Notes: generated by a model from the sequence alone, not told the origin. Counted from the stretch's first letter, positions 17,319 to 26,384 are shown. The stretch is 64,000 nt of DNA from Lihuaxuella thermophila (GCF_900110165.1 NZ_FOCQ01000004.1:186001-250000), one strand, 5' to 3'. Numbers and translations are program-made.

Positions 17319-18863
17319 TTATTTAAAGACGGGTTCTTTTAATTCCGCTAGTTTCTCCAGCGAGGATTTTTCCACATCTTCGTGCAGGCTGTTGCCATGC
17401 GCATCCATGGTGACGATGGCGGCGAAGCCCTTCACGTGTAAATGCCACATGGCTTCCGGAATGCCGAATTCCATCATGTCGACGCCGTCCACTTGGGTGA
17501 TGCAATCCGCATAGTATTGAGCCGCTCCGCCGATCGCATTCAGATAGACTGCCCCGTGTTCTTTGAGCGCTTGGAGTGTCTTTTTCCCCATACCGCCTTT
17601 TCCGATCACGGCGCGGACGCCGAATTTTTTGATGATGTCCGCCTGATAAGGCTCTTCGCGGATGCTGGTCGTCGGTCCGGCTGCTTTGACTTCCCAGTTA
17701 CCGTCCTTGTCTTTGAGCATGACCGGGCCGCAGTGGTAGATGACACCGCCTTCGAGATCAACGGGCGAATCGTGATCGATGAGATATTTGTGGAGCGCAT
17801 CGCGTCCCGTGTGGATGAGTCCGTTCAGGATGACGACATCTCCCACTTTCAGCTGGCGGATTTGCTCTTCGGTGATGGGTGTGGTGAGTTCGATTTGGCG
17901 CGAACCCTCGGTTTGCGGCGCAACAGTCAGCCCATCATTCTTTTGTTTTGGAGTGTCGGCAGGGATTTCGTCTTTGTACAGCCACTCTTTGATTTTGCCG
18001 GTTTCCGGGTCGATGGTGACACCCTGGCGGCGGAACGCCCAGCAGTTATAAGCGACAGAGACAAAGAAGCTGGCGGGAATCCGGTTCATCGATCCGATTT
18101 TGCAGCCGAGCAGGGTGGTATTTCCGCCGAAGCCCATGGTTCCGATGCTCAGGGTGTTGGCCTTCTCCATGATGTACTCTTCCAGTTTGGCCAACTCCGG
18201 GTTGGGATTGGTATCGTTTACTTTTCGGAACAATTGTTTTTTTGCCAGCTCATAACCGGTCGTCCGGTCACCGCCGATGCCAACGCCGATGAATCCGGCG
18301 CTGCATCCTTGCCCCTGGGCCTGGTAAACGCTGTGCAAAATACATTTGCGGATTCCGTCCAAATCGCGTCCGGCACGGCCCAATCCGGGCAACTCACAGG
18401 GCAGGCTGTACTGGATGTTTTTATTTTCGCATCCGCCTCCTTTGAGGATGAGCCGAACTTCGATTTCATCTTTTTCCCATTGCGTAAAGTGAATGACCGG
18501 GGTTCCTTCACCTAGGTTATCTCCGCTGTTTTCCCCTGTCAAAGAGTCCACGGAGTTGGGACGCAATTTTCCCAGCCGGGTCGCTTCAGCAACTGCTTCC
18601 CGGATGGCGGCGGTCATTCGAATTTGATTCGCTCCGACGGGAACGTGTATTTCAAACGTGGGCAACCCGGTATCCTGGCAAATCGGGGAGACGTTTTCTT
18701 CCGCCATGTCGATATTTTGCGAAATCGTCGCCAGAGCCAGTGCCGCACGGGTTCCCGCATCCTCTTTTTCTCTGGCGGCGCGAATCGCCTCGCGGACGTC
18801 CGGAGGCAGATTGGTCGAAGTTTCCGTGATCAGTTCCAGAATTGATTGTTTAAATGCTTCCAT
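17319..18863 (-). CDS. Class I (iron-sulfur) fumarate hydratase
   Basis: A 514-residue homodimeric-type enzyme that interconverts fumarate and malate in the TCA cycle. N-terminal domain motifs include SPICQDTGLPTFEI, GGGCENKN, QGQGCSAGFIGVGIGGDR and TLLGCKIG; these contain the cluster cysteines. The C-terminal swivelling domain has VGDVVILNGLIHTGRDALHK, GPTTSIREE and VIGKGGMG. ATG 18863 follows GAGGGG with 8-nt spacing; an in-frame upstream start is not supported. Many Bacillota use the unrelated class II FumC instead; this class is oxygen-labile. Confidence 0.96.
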   Translation of the reverse strand: MEAFKQSILELITETSTNLPPDVREAIRAAREKEDAGTRAALALATISQNIDMAEENVSPICQDTGLPTFEIHVPVGANQIRMTAAIREAVAEATRLGKLRPNSVDSLTGENSGDNLGEGTPVIHFTQWEKDEIEVRLILKGGGCENKNIQYSLPCELPGLGRAGRDLDGIRKCILHSVYQAQGQGCSAGFIGVGIGGDRTTGYELAKKQLFRKVNDTNPNPELAKLEEYIMEKANTLSIGTMGFGGNTTLLGCKIGSMNRIPASFFVSVAYNCWAFRRQGVTIDPETGKIKEWLYKDEIPADTPKQKNDGLTVAPQTEGSRQIELTTPITEEQIRQLKVGDVVILNGLIHTGRDALHKYLIDHDSPVDLEGGVIYHCGPVMLKDKDGNWEVKAAGPTTSIREEPYQADIIKKFGVRAVIGKGGMGKKTLQALKEHGAVYLNAIGGAAQYYADCITQVDGVDMMEFGIPEAMWHLHVKGFAAIVTMDAHGNSLHEDVEKSSLEKLAELKEPVFK

Positions 18864-19053
18864 CAGTAACCCCTCTTTGTTTTCGGTTAGGTAAAAAATC
18901 GGTATCAAACTTACACCTGAATTATATCACTTTATATGGCTTATCTATTATTTATTATATACCCTCTGGCAACTATGTTCATATGGAAATAGATTCGGCT
19001 GTTCATGCTTCGGACCGAATCTATTTCATGACCGGTTGAGTTGAAAAAGAGAG

Positions 19054-19650
19054 TCAAGCGTGTGCCGCCGGGTTGAGGAGGTTTTCCAGGCGTTTTTTTA
19101 CCCTGGGCCATTCTTCGTCAATAATGGAGTAATAAACAGCATCACGGATATAACCGTTATATAGAATGCGTTCGTTGCGGAGAATGCCCTCTTTTACGGC
19201 CCCCAATCGTTCAATCGCTTTTTGCGCGCGGAGATTGCGTGCATCCGTTTTGATCTGCACCCGGACAGTATGTAATTTTTCGAAACAGTGGGAGAGAAGC
19301 AGGTATTTGCATTCGGTATTCACGCGTGTCCGCCAGACCCGGGGAGTATACCAGGTAGACCCGATTTCCAGGCTGCGGTTGGCGGGGGAAATACTGAGAA
19401 AACGGGTGCTGCCGATCACTTCCCCGTTTTCTTTGTCGATGACGACAAACGGAAGTTCCGTTCCTTCGGCTTGATGAGCCAAGGCTTCCGTTACCAGGTT
19501 TTCCATATCTTCGAGCCGTGTCATCGGGCGGGTCATATAAGTCCAGATTTCCGGGTGGTTTCCTGCCCGAAAGAGAGCTTCGGTATGATGGGATTGAAGC
19601 GGCACTAACCGGACTCTGTTTCCTTCCAAATCAATGGGGCGTACGTCCAC
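19054..19650 (-). CDS. GNAT-family N-acetyltransferase (RimJ/RimL-like)
   Basis: A 198-residue acetyl-CoA-dependent acetyltransferase. It starts RPIDLEGNRVRLVPL, has the VIGSTRFLSI strand, the IGSTWYTPRVWRTRVNTECK acetyl-CoA loop region and the NLRAQKAIERLGAVKEG motif typical of RimJ/RimL homologues. The target (protein N-terminus or small amine) cannot be told. The start is GTG, with AAAGGAGA upstream. A minus-strand transcript towards fumarase is possible, but about 190 nt of AT-rich DNA lies between. Confidence 0.88.
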   Translation of the reverse strand: MDVRPIDLEGNRVRLVPLQSHHTEALFRAGNHPEIWTYMTRPMTRLEDMENLVTEALAHQAEGTELPFVVIDKENGEVIGSTRFLSISPANRSLEIGSTWYTPRVWRTRVNTECKYLLLSHCFEKLHTVRVQIKTDARNLRAQKAIERLGAVKEGILRNERILYNGYIRDAVYYSIIDEEWPRVKKRLENLLNPAAHA

Positions 19651-19723
19651 GGTTGTCTCTCCTTTGGTTGTTTATATTTATTTTTTTATACTAATCGATC
19701 TGATTTGAATGGCGCAACCATGC

Positions 19724-19754
19724 AAAAAAGCCTTACTTTCGTGACAGTAAGGCT
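19724..19754 (-). terminator. Terminator of the zinc-ribbon gene
   Basis: On the minus strand a 9-bp stem (19754-19746 with 19737-19729) is followed by six T residues. Confidence 0.85.
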
Positions 19755-19778
19755 GTAAAACGTTGCATGTGCCGCTCC

Positions 19779-20024
19779 TCACAAGTGTGTCTGCCGTTCA
19801 GCGTTTCGGATAAAGATTTGTTCGGATTCAATGATGCCGCATACGCCGCATTGGACCCGGTATTTGTCACCGCGGTACGGGTATTGCAGCGGATCGGAAG
19901 GGTCCACATGCTCCACAATTTCACCTGTTGTCGGGTCCTTCTTGACCGGTTGAACGACTTGCTCAATCAAATTAAAACGACTGCGGTTCGCGCCGCAGGA
20001 GGGACATAGGTAAGGAAACGCCAT
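19779..20024 (-). CDS. Small zinc-ribbon protein of unknown function
   Basis: An 81-residue protein with two CxxC knuckles, CPSC (residues 7-10) and CGVC (59-62), separated by about 50 residues with a VQPVKKDPTTGEIVEH segment. It should bind one zinc. ATG 20024 is preceded by GGAGGTG with 8-nt spacing. It lies downstream of, and probably co-transcribed with, the HExxH protein gene (44-nt gap). A nucleic-acid or protein-binding role is possible but not shown. Confidence 0.8.
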   Translation of the reverse strand: MAFPYLCPSCGANRSRFNLIEQVVQPVKKDPTTGEIVEHVDPSDPLQYPYRGDKYRVQCGVCGIIESEQIFIRNAERQTHL

Positions 20025-20068
20025 TCTAAGACACCTCCGGTTGTTACCATTCCCCGGCCTGCCTGATT

Positions 20069-20890
20069 TTATGTGGATTCGTCCTGTATCTCTTCTTCCG
20101 CCGAGGTGCTTTGTATGGTTTGTACCAGCTTTTTGATTTTTTGGAAGTGTTCGCGGATCTGGATTTTCGTCCATCCTTGTTTGGTCAGGAAGAGCAGTTG
20201 ATCCAAGAGCAGCGGCGACCAGTTGAGACCCATCGCCGCTTGTGTAAACGCATGGGCAGCAATTTCCCTGGTTCGGCGAATCGTTTTTTTGGTCGTCAAG
20301 AGTCCTTTTTTTATTTTGATTTTGGGCAAGGCAAGATCCGTCCGGCCGCATTTGGTCTCTTCCAAGTGGTGAAACCATTCATGATACAAGTGCAGGCAAA
20401 TAATATCCTCCGTGCAAACCGGCTGGTTCATCATCCGGAAAAATTGCTCCATTTGGTCAAGGGAGGGGCGGTAAATTTCAATCGTGGACGTTTTGGCGAG
20501 ATACTGGGCCCGAACCCATTCATCCAACGCATGTTGGTTCAAGAACCGGACACCGACACCTTGTTTAAGCAGGACATTGATCAGCTCTTGCAGGTTAAAA
20601 TCCTTCGCGTAAGAACAGGCCGCTTCTTGACCGATCCGGATCGCTTGATCTATATAGAACGGGATTTGTTCCGGTTGGATGAACGGGTACCATTCATCTC
20701 GTTCCAGTTCCGTGTAGGCCAGACAGAATGGGGATAAGACAGGCCATGCTTTTTCCAGCGAAACTGTTTTTAACCGTTTCGTATTGGACTCCGGTTTGGA
20801 TTGGATCACTCTCACACTCTTTCCCCGTTTCGACATTTTTTGTTTCAGGTGTATGACGGGGCCGGCTTGACCCATTCCTGCCCGATTCAT
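20069..20890 (-). CDS. Putative zinc metalloprotease-like protein (HEWFH motif), uncharacterised
   Basis: Up to 273 residues. An HExxH motif (HEWFH, residues 170-174 from the first ATG) is followed about 35 residues later by E-x-x-A-x-x-F (REIAAHAF, Glu 209), the spacing of gluzincin-type third ligands. It is therefore a plausible minimal gluzincin. The C-terminal 60 residues are helical and lysine-rich. The first ATG directly abuts the T-run of the upstream terminator and lacks a ribosome site, so the true start may be further in. No signal peptide is seen, so it is probably cytosolic. Confidence 0.65.
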   Translation of the reverse strand: MNRAGMGQAGPVIHLKQKMSKRGKSVRVIQSKPESNTKRLKTVSLEKAWPVLSPFCLAYTELERDEWYPFIQPEQIPFYIDQAIRIGQEAACSYAKDFNLQELINVLLKQGVGVRFLNQHALDEWVRAQYLAKTSTIEIYRPSLDQMEQFFRMMNQPVCTEDIICLHLYHEWFHHLEETKCGRTDLALPKIKIKKGLLTTKKTIRRTREIAAHAFTQAAMGLNWSPLLLDQLLFLTKQGWTKIQIREHFQKIKKLVQTIQSTSAEEEIQDEST

Positions 20891-20922
20891 AAAAAAAGCA
20901 GACGGGCTTATCCACCGTCTGC
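20891..20922 (-). terminator. Terminator of the phosphodiesterase-like gene
   Basis: On the minus strand an 8-bp GC-rich stem (20922-20915 with 20905-20898) is followed by seven T residues. Confidence 0.9.
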
Positions 20923-20935
20923 AGAATCGGCTTTT

Positions 20936-22504
20936 TCACAATGGGCGAGGAGAGATCAGCTCCAAAATCCATTGTTTAAGGTCAACGTAACGCAAATGCT
21001 CAGGCTTGCTGTCAGTTCCCGAGACGATCATCGGCACGTATGAATCGAGGTAGTGCAGCGACCCGTGGGCAGCGCCTTTGTGAGTGGGTGAGCTTTCCCC
21101 GATCATTTCATATCCCGGTGCGCAGGTGATGACAATCACCCTGTCGGCTGTTTCCATGACCCCTGACAGGCGTGCCAACACATCGGGATAAACTCCGTAT
21201 TCAATCTTTTTATCATCTGCGCGGTTCAGGTCCAGGACGGAGAGATCCCCTTCCAGTTCCCAGCTTTGCCGGTATTCATCCTGCTCATGCCCGCCCTGAC
21301 GGAACCGGAATGTTCCCTTGTGTTGACCGCTGGCAACATGGATCCACCCCTTTTCTTTCCACGCGATGACATCAAGGAGGCGGTGTTGCCTGAGTTTGTG
21401 AACCACTTCGTCCATGGATAGCTGTGGGTCGACGAGATAGATATAGGCCATCCGTTCATTTACACAGAGAACGATTTGGTCTTTCGCACGCGGCTTTTTT
21501 TGTTTGAGGGGCATGATGGCGTATTTATCCAGTACTTTTCGCACATCGATATACGCTTGCCGTTTCTCTTTTATCAGATTGGTTTGCCCGCTGTCACCCA
21601 GCACAATCCATGTAATCTGATTCGCGGCGTCTTCCCAGGAAGAAAAAGCGTGCAAAAGCTGCTGCAGCTCCTGATCCGCTTTCTCAATTCCCTCGATAAC
21701 GTTGGCCCCTTTTTTGTGGATGATCTCATCGTTTTTTGGAAAATAGGCGATCGTAAAAGCGGGCAACCGATTTTGTCTGATTAAGGAAACAAGCTCTTGT
21801 CTGGAAAAAGTATCATTGATTCCGTAACGGTTCCACACATGATCATGCCCGTTGCCGGAATCGATTTTGGAAAGGGAACCGAAAGAAAGGAACTCCGGGC
21901 CCATCGTCTCGATTTTACGGGGGAGGATTCCGGTCACGACGGCCAACCAAGGGGTTTGAAGCGTATGCTTTTTCTTCCCCCGGTAGATGACGGCATTGAG
22001 AGAGGCGGTCGGTTGGCCGGTGGCTTCGTGGATCGTTTGCACGTCTTTGCCGAGAAAATGTTGATTCAGATTTTGCAAACCGTCTCTCAGAACGTCTTTC
22101 AGACCCACTCTGAACGTTTCCCCCAAACCGGTGCCAAAGTTGACGATCCGGTTCAGCTCCTTGTGAAAGTAGGAGAGGCCGAATATTTTGTGATCGTTGG
22201 GATATGCTCCGGTCAGGAGGGTGCTGTCAATCGAGACCGACATCGTTGGAAAGCTGCTAACCACCCGAGGATAATAATGTCCTTTTTCCGAGAGAAACTT
22301 CAGAGCAGGAGCCCGTCCGAGTTTCATCGCCTCCTGTAAGGGAGCGTCCATCAAGGAGTCGATGACAATCATGACTACCGGCCGGGTGGGACGGGAAGCG
22401 AAGGCAGAAGGCTTATCCGGTTTCTTTTGGTTAAAGAAGAGGCTGATCCCGATCACGACCAGAACCACAGTTGCCACGATCAACACAGATTTCATCGATT
22501 TCAT
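20936..22504 (-). CDS. Membrane-anchored alkaline-phosphatase/nucleotide-pyrophosphatase-fold hydrolase
   Basis: A 522-residue protein with an N-terminal membrane anchor (residues about 5-25) and an extracytoplasmic type I phosphodiesterase domain (PF01663-like). Metal and nucleophile motifs: VVMIVIDSLMDAP, SSFPTMSVSIDSTLLTGAYPNDH, YFPKNDEIIHKKG, VLGDSGQT and the late AAHGSLHYLDSYVPMI. Substrate unknown; related proteins hydrolyse phosphodiesters or phosphonates outside the cell. The start is at 22504, with GAGGAA about 9 nt upstream. It diverges from the M24 peptidase gene. Confidence 0.85.
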   Translation of the reverse strand: MKSMKSVLIVATVVLVVIGISLFFNQKKPDKPSAFASRPTRPVVMIVIDSLMDAPLQEAMKLGRAPALKFLSEKGHYYPRVVSSFPTMSVSIDSTLLTGAYPNDHKIFGLSYFHKELNRIVNFGTGLGETFRVGLKDVLRDGLQNLNQHFLGKDVQTIHEATGQPTASLNAVIYRGKKKHTLQTPWLAVVTGILPRKIETMGPEFLSFGSLSKIDSGNGHDHVWNRYGINDTFSRQELVSLIRQNRLPAFTIAYFPKNDEIIHKKGANVIEGIEKADQELQQLLHAFSSWEDAANQITWIVLGDSGQTNLIKEKRQAYIDVRKVLDKYAIMPLKQKKPRAKDQIVLCVNERMAYIYLVDPQLSMDEVVHKLRQHRLLDVIAWKEKGWIHVASGQHKGTFRFRQGGHEQDEYRQSWELEGDLSVLDLNRADDKKIEYGVYPDVLARLSGVMETADRVIVITCAPGYEMIGESSPTHKGAAHGSLHYLDSYVPMIVSGTDSKPEHLRYVDLKQWILELISPRPL

Positions 22505-22665
22505 CCCGTTCCATTCCTCTATATACGACTTTCATTCCTATCGTTTCACAATAAATATTTATATATGCAAAAAGTAACAGGCACGAATGAAAAGGGTTTC
22601 CAAGATCCCATCGAGAAAGAAAAAAGAAAAGAGATTTTTCGAGATTAGAAAGGAATGAATCCCTT

Positions 22666-23865
22666 ATGCATCATCTGCCAAAAGTACCGACAACAGAAAT
22701 CGAGAACCGGTTGAAAAAATTTCAAAACCATTTGCAGCAGTCTCAGCTGGACGGGGCACTCATTACCCAAAATATCGACATCTATTATTTGACAGGCACG
22801 ATGCAAAACGGGGTTTTGTTTGTTCCAAAGGACGGCGAACCGCGGTTTTATGTAAAAAAGAGCGTGGCCAGGGCCGAGTTTGAAGCATCCGTGCCCGTTG
22901 AAGAGATGGGCAGAATGAAAGAACTGGGACAAAAAATTGAATCCCGGTATGGCAAAGTGAGCCGGATCGGACTGGAAACGGATGTGTTGCCGTACGGGCT
23001 GGCTGTGCGTTATTTGGGGATGTTTCCGGGTGCGGAGCCCGTGGATATCTCTTTTCCGCTTCGCCTGCAGCGGGCGGTTAAATCCCGTTATGAATTAGAC
23101 CAGCTCCGTGAAGCGGCCAGACGAATCAACGATATTATCCTTTCGCTCCCTGAGATGATCCGCCCGGGCATGAGTGAATTGGAGTTGACCGCAGCGATTG
23201 AGTACCGGCTTCGATTGCAAGGAAATATCAATATCTATCGCATGCGGGCATATAATCAGGAGTTGGCCCTCGGGATGGTGGCGTCCGGAAAAGCGGCAGC
23301 CACACCCACTTATTTTGACGGTCCTGCAGGAGGATTGGGGCTGTCCACCGCCAGTCCGCAGAGCGCAAGCCACAAAGCGCTGGCACCCGGAGAGCCCATT
23401 CTGGTCGATATCAGCACGGTGGTGGAAGGGTATCTCGTCGATCAGACCCGTCTCGCAGTGATCGGTGAACTGGAAGAGGATCTTGTCCGGGCATATGAAG
23501 TGAGCAGAAACATTTTAAAAGAAGTGGAGCAAATGGGACGGCCTGGTGTTGCGTGGGAGGAGCTTTACCTGAAGTCGCTGGAAATGGCAAAAGAAGCGGG
23601 ACTGAGTGAGCATTTTATGGGCTATGGCAAAGACCAGGCCAAATTTCTCGGCCATGGGGTGGGGTTGGAATTGGATGAGCTGCCTGTCCTGGCCAAAGGG
23701 TTCAAGCAGCCGTTGGAGGAAGGAATGGTCATCGCCATTGAACCCAAATTCACCTTCCCCGGGCGCGGGGTGGTGGGGATCGAAAACACCTATCTCGTGA
23801 CCGGCAGCGGTTTGGAAGCCATCACGTTTGCACCGGAAGAAATCGTGCAAATCCGGGCGGACTAA
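22666..23865 (+). CDS. M24-family metallopeptidase (Xaa-Pro aminopeptidase/prolidase-like)
   Basis: A 399-residue pita-bread-fold peptidase with an N-terminal creatinase-like domain (residues 1-135, including NIDIYYLTGTMQNGVLFVP) and a C-terminal catalytic domain. The five metal ligands are visible: Asp in LVDISTVVEGY, Asp in LVDQTRLAV, His in FLGHGVGLELDE, Glu in AIEPKF and Glu in GIENTYLV. It probably removes N-terminal residues preceding proline. AAAGGAA lies 10 nt before the ATG. The final acidic loop is typical of the group. Confidence 0.9.
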   Translation: MHHLPKVPTTEIENRLKKFQNHLQQSQLDGALITQNIDIYYLTGTMQNGVLFVPKDGEPRFYVKKSVARAEFEASVPVEEMGRMKELGQKIESRYGKVSRIGLETDVLPYGLAVRYLGMFPGAEPVDISFPLRLQRAVKSRYELDQLREAARRINDIILSLPEMIRPGMSELELTAAIEYRLRLQGNINIYRMRAYNQELALGMVASGKAAATPTYFDGPAGGLGLSTASPQSASHKALAPGEPILVDISTVVEGYLVDQTRLAVIGELEEDLVRAYEVSRNILKEVEQMGRPGVAWEELYLKSLEMAKEAGLSEHFMGYGKDQAKFLGHGVGLELDELPVLAKGFKQPLEEGMVIAIEPKFTFPGRGVVGIENTYLVTGSGLEAITFAPEEIVQIRAD

Positions 23866-23996
23866 AACTGAATCCACCCCATCAAACCGATGCTTTTTGT
23901 AACCCGATTCCCTTCCTCTGCATAGAATGTGAGAGCATGGTGGAGAAGGACTTCAAAGTCAACAGGTAATACAGCCTATTTTTACACCAATGTTTC

Positions 23997-24024
23997 ACCA
24001 CGATGTAAGCCCGCTCATACTATA
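23997..24024 (+). promoter_or_regulatory. Sigma-K-type promoter of gerE
   Basis: CATA-CTA-TA (24016-24024) fits the sigma-K -10 consensus CATANNNTA exactly, and an AC dinucleotide at 23997-23998 fits the -35 position with a 17-nt spacer. B. subtilis gerE is a sigma-K gene. Confidence 0.6.
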
Positions 24025-24085
24025 ACTTGACTGGTCCCTGACCCTCGTGTTTCTAAAGTGCTCGAGCAAGGAAGGGTGGCATAAT

Positions 24086-24304
24086 TTGAGTAATCAAAAA
24101 GGCAAACCCTTATTGACGAATCGGGAGAGGGAAGTTTTTGAATTGCTCGTTCAAGACAAAACCACTAAAGAAATTGCCCAACAGCTGTTTATCAGCGAAA
24201 AAACGGTTCGCAACCATATCAGCAACGTGATGCAGAAATTAAACGTCAACGGCCGGTCGCAGGCGGTTGTGGAACTTGTTCGGTTGGGCGAGTTAAAAAT
24301 TTAA
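24086..24304 (+). CDS. gerE: Spore-coat transcription regulator GerE
   Basis: A 72-residue LuxR-type helix-turn-helix protein, the whole of which is one DNA-binding domain. The segment [18 protein letters not shown], then [19 protein letters not shown] and [15 protein letters not shown] is almost the same as B. subtilis GerE (74 residues). It activates and represses late mother-cell genes for the spore coat. TTG 24086 is chosen, with GGGTGG 6 nt upstream; this gives the expected short N-terminus. Confidence 0.96.
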   Translation: MSNQKGKPLLTNREREVFELLVQDKTTKEIAQQLFISEKTVRNHISNVMQKLNVNGRSQAVVELVRLGELKI

Positions 24305-24321
24305 TTCTGGCCCTTGTCGGG

Positions 24322-24357
24322 AACCCTACTGTATTTTTGAGCACGGTAGGGTTTTTT
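24322..24357 (+). terminator. Terminator of gerE
   Basis: An 11-bp stem (24322-24332 with 24343-24353, one wobble) is followed by TTTTTT. Confidence 0.85.
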
Positions 24358-24450
24358 GTCGTGGGTTTTGCTGCGGGAATTAAAAAAATATTTGCATTCA
24401 TTTATGCTATTATAATGAAAAATGAATGGTGTTCTGAAGGGGGAATTCCA

Positions 24451-25368
24451 ATGCCGATCAAGATTCCGGATCACCTGCCCGCGGCTGAAATTCTAAACAG
24501 GGAGAATATTTTCGTGATGGGGGAAAGCCGTGCCTTCCATCAAGATATCCGCCCGCTCAGAATCGTGGTCCTGAATATCATGCCGACTAAAATCACAACG
24601 GAAACACAAATTCTTCGCCTGCTTGGGAATTCACCCTTACAGGTCGAAATCGATCTGATCCACCCCAAAACCCATACATCCAAAAACACATCCAAAGAAC
24701 ATCTGGCCACTTTCTATAAAACGTTCGACCAAATAAAACATCAAAAATACGACGGTATGATTATTACGGGTGCCCCTGTGGAACACCTGAGCTATGAAGA
24801 GGTCAATTACTGGGAAGAGTTAAAGGAAATCATGGACTGGAAAATGAAACATGTTACATCCACCATGCATATTTGTTGGGGCGCTCAAGCCGCACTTTAT
24901 CATCATTATGGTGTCCCTAAATATCGGTTAGAGGGGAAGATGTTCGGGGTATTTCCGCACACTGTCACCAAGAAAAACACCAAACTGCTTCGCGGTTTTG
25001 ATGATTGTTTTTACGCTCCGCATTCCCGGCATACGGAGATCCGCAGAGAGGACATTGAAAAAACGGACGAACTTGAAATCTTGTCGGAATCCGAAGAGGC
25101 CGGTATTTATATTGCCGTGAGCAAAGACGGCCGGCAAATTTTTGTGACGGGACACCCGGAATATGATCCGCTTACCTTAAAGGAAGAATATGAGCGTGAT
25201 CTCAGAAGAGGCTTAAACATTGCCATGCCCAAGCACTATTTCCCAAATGACGACCCGGCCCAAACACCTGTACAGATGTGGCGGGCACACGCCAACTTGT
25301 TGTTTGCCAACTGGTTAAACTACTATGTGTACCAAGAAACGCCTTATGATTTGAATGAGATTAAATAA
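24451..25368 (+). CDS. metA: Homoserine O-acyltransferase, MetA type (predicted acetyl-CoA-dependent)
   Basis: A 305-residue class-I-glutamine-amidotransferase-like acyltransferase. The catalytic Cys is residue 142 in [10 protein letters not shown], and the catalytic His is in FVTGHPEYD. Residue 111 is Glu ([11 protein letters not shown]). In characterised members Glu at this site goes with acetyl-CoA use and Gly with succinyl-CoA, so this should be an O-acetyltransferase. ATG 24451 has AAGGGGG 9 nt upstream. A TATAAT lies at 24411-24416 without a good -35. No SAM riboswitch is seen here, unlike metX. Confidence 0.95.
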   Translation: MPIKIPDHLPAAEILNRENIFVMGESRAFHQDIRPLRIVVLNIMPTKITTETQILRLLGNSPLQVEIDLIHPKTHTSKNTSKEHLATFYKTFDQIKHQKYDGMIITGAPVEHLSYEEVNYWEELKEIMDWKMKHVTSTMHICWGAQAALYHHYGVPKYRLEGKMFGVFPHTVTKKNTKLLRGFDDCFYAPHSRHTEIRREDIEKTDELEILSESEEAGIYIAVSKDGRQIFVTGHPEYDPLTLKEEYERDLRRGLNIAMPKHYFPNDDPAQTPVQMWRAHANLLFANWLNYYVYQETPYDLNEIK

Positions 25369-25393
25369 AACCACTCAAGCCGAGTGGTTTTTT
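25368..25393 (+). terminator. Terminator of metA
   Basis: A 9-bp perfect stem (25368-25376 with 25382-25390) begins on the last base of the stop codon and is followed by T residues. Confidence 0.88.
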
Positions 25394-25530
25394 GCTGCGT
25401 CCATTATCTGCCGGCCGGACTGAACGGTACTTTTCCCGGAATTGCGTCGCCCGATCTTTCTTCATTGCGGCTGAATGGATGATGGAGGCATAATAATGGG
25501 TGGACAAAGAATTGAGGGAGATATTCGGTT

Positions 25531-26262
25531 ATGCTTTTTGAAGAGCGTGTTCAAAAATTCGAATACAAGTTGAACGATACGGATGATCAAATTATAGAGT
25601 ATATCCTCAAAAATAAAAAAGAGGTAGCCAACATGTCGATTCAGTGTTTAGCGGCCAAATTGTTTACCGTGCCCAATACAATCGTTAGGTTATCTAAAAA
25701 ATTAGGGTATGATGGGTACTCTCAATTAAAGAACAGCCTGAAGGATGAAATCCAAAGGGAACCAGAAGACAGCCTGTTCTTTCATATTCAAAAAACATTC
25801 AGTATCATTGACCCGGATCAAATGAAAATGGCCGCCAAACTCATTCATGAGGCCAGGCATGTCTTGTTTTTTGGTGTCGGAGATACCGCTCCATTTTGCG
25901 AGATGATGGTGAAACATCTTAAAGTTGTTGGAAAACAATCGGCTTTTTATCTGCACCGGCACGAAATTTTGTACGAGATGAACCGGTCTCATAAAAAAGA
26001 TGTTCTCTTTCTCATCAGCTTATCGGGAGAAACACCTCAGGTACTGGAAGTCGCAAAGGTGGGAAAAAGCAAAGGAATCCGGACCATCTCGCTTACTCAG
26101 TTCAGTAAAAACTCTTTACAGCAGTTAGCCGATGTGAATTTATACTGTTACGCTCCCATACAAACGCTGAATGGATATGATGTTTCAGATCGAACCCCCA
26201 TCATGATCGTATTGAGAAAATTTGCTGAGTATTATTGGGAATACACCGGAAGTTGTGTATAA
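25531..26262 (+). CDS. RpiR/MurR-family transcription regulator of the mannosylglycerate operon
   Basis: A 243-residue two-domain regulator. Residues 1-75 are an RpiR-type helix-turn-helix (MSIQCLAAKLFTVPNTIVRLSKKLGY, then YSQLKNSLKDEI), and residues about 100-235 are a SIS sugar-phosphate-binding domain with LFFGVGDTAPF and FLISLSGETPQVLEVAK. It lies directly upstream of the PTS and mannosylglycerate hydrolase genes, so it probably controls them in response to a phosphosugar. GAGGGAG precedes the ATG. In E. coli the equivalent regulator (MngR) is of the unrelated GntR family. Confidence 0.85.
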   Translation: MLFEERVQKFEYKLNDTDDQIIEYILKNKKEVANMSIQCLAAKLFTVPNTIVRLSKKLGYDGYSQLKNSLKDEIQREPEDSLFFHIQKTFSIIDPDQMKMAAKLIHEARHVLFFGVGDTAPFCEMMVKHLKVVGKQSAFYLHRHEILYEMNRSHKKDVLFLISLSGETPQVLEVAKVGKSKGIRTISLTQFSKNSLQQLADVNLYCYAPIQTLNGYDVSDRTPIMIVLRKFAEYYWEYTGSCV

Positions 26263-26269
26263 ATACACA

Positions 26270-26283
26270 TGAAAGCGCTTCAT
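26270..26283 (+). promoter_or_regulatory. Candidate CcpA-binding cre site
   Basis: TGAAAGCGCTTCAT matches the cre consensus TGWAARCGYTWNCW at 13 of 14 positions and is nearly palindromic. It lies about 55 nt before the -10 element of the PTS gene, consistent with catabolite control of the operon. Confidence 0.6.
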
Positions 26284-26335
26284 CATGGGGGGACGGTGTA
26301 AAAATAGAGAAAAAACTTCTTCATGCTTTTTTTTG

Positions 26336-26344
26336 TGCTAGTAT
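26336..26344 (+). promoter_or_regulatory. Extended -10 promoter before the PTS gene
   Basis: TGC-TAGTAT (26336-26344) is an extended -10 element 41 nt before the EIIABC start. No -35 match is evident. It would let the PTS and hydrolase genes be transcribed apart from the regulator. Confidence 0.5.
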
Positions 26345-26384
26345 GAATTCACGACTGAACCACGAGAGAAAGGTATGGGGGCAC

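Noticed and set aside
17442-18515. A 357-codon open frame antisense to the fumarase gene
   Set aside because: The fumarase frame has full family motifs; the opposite frame has no recognisable domain or start signal.
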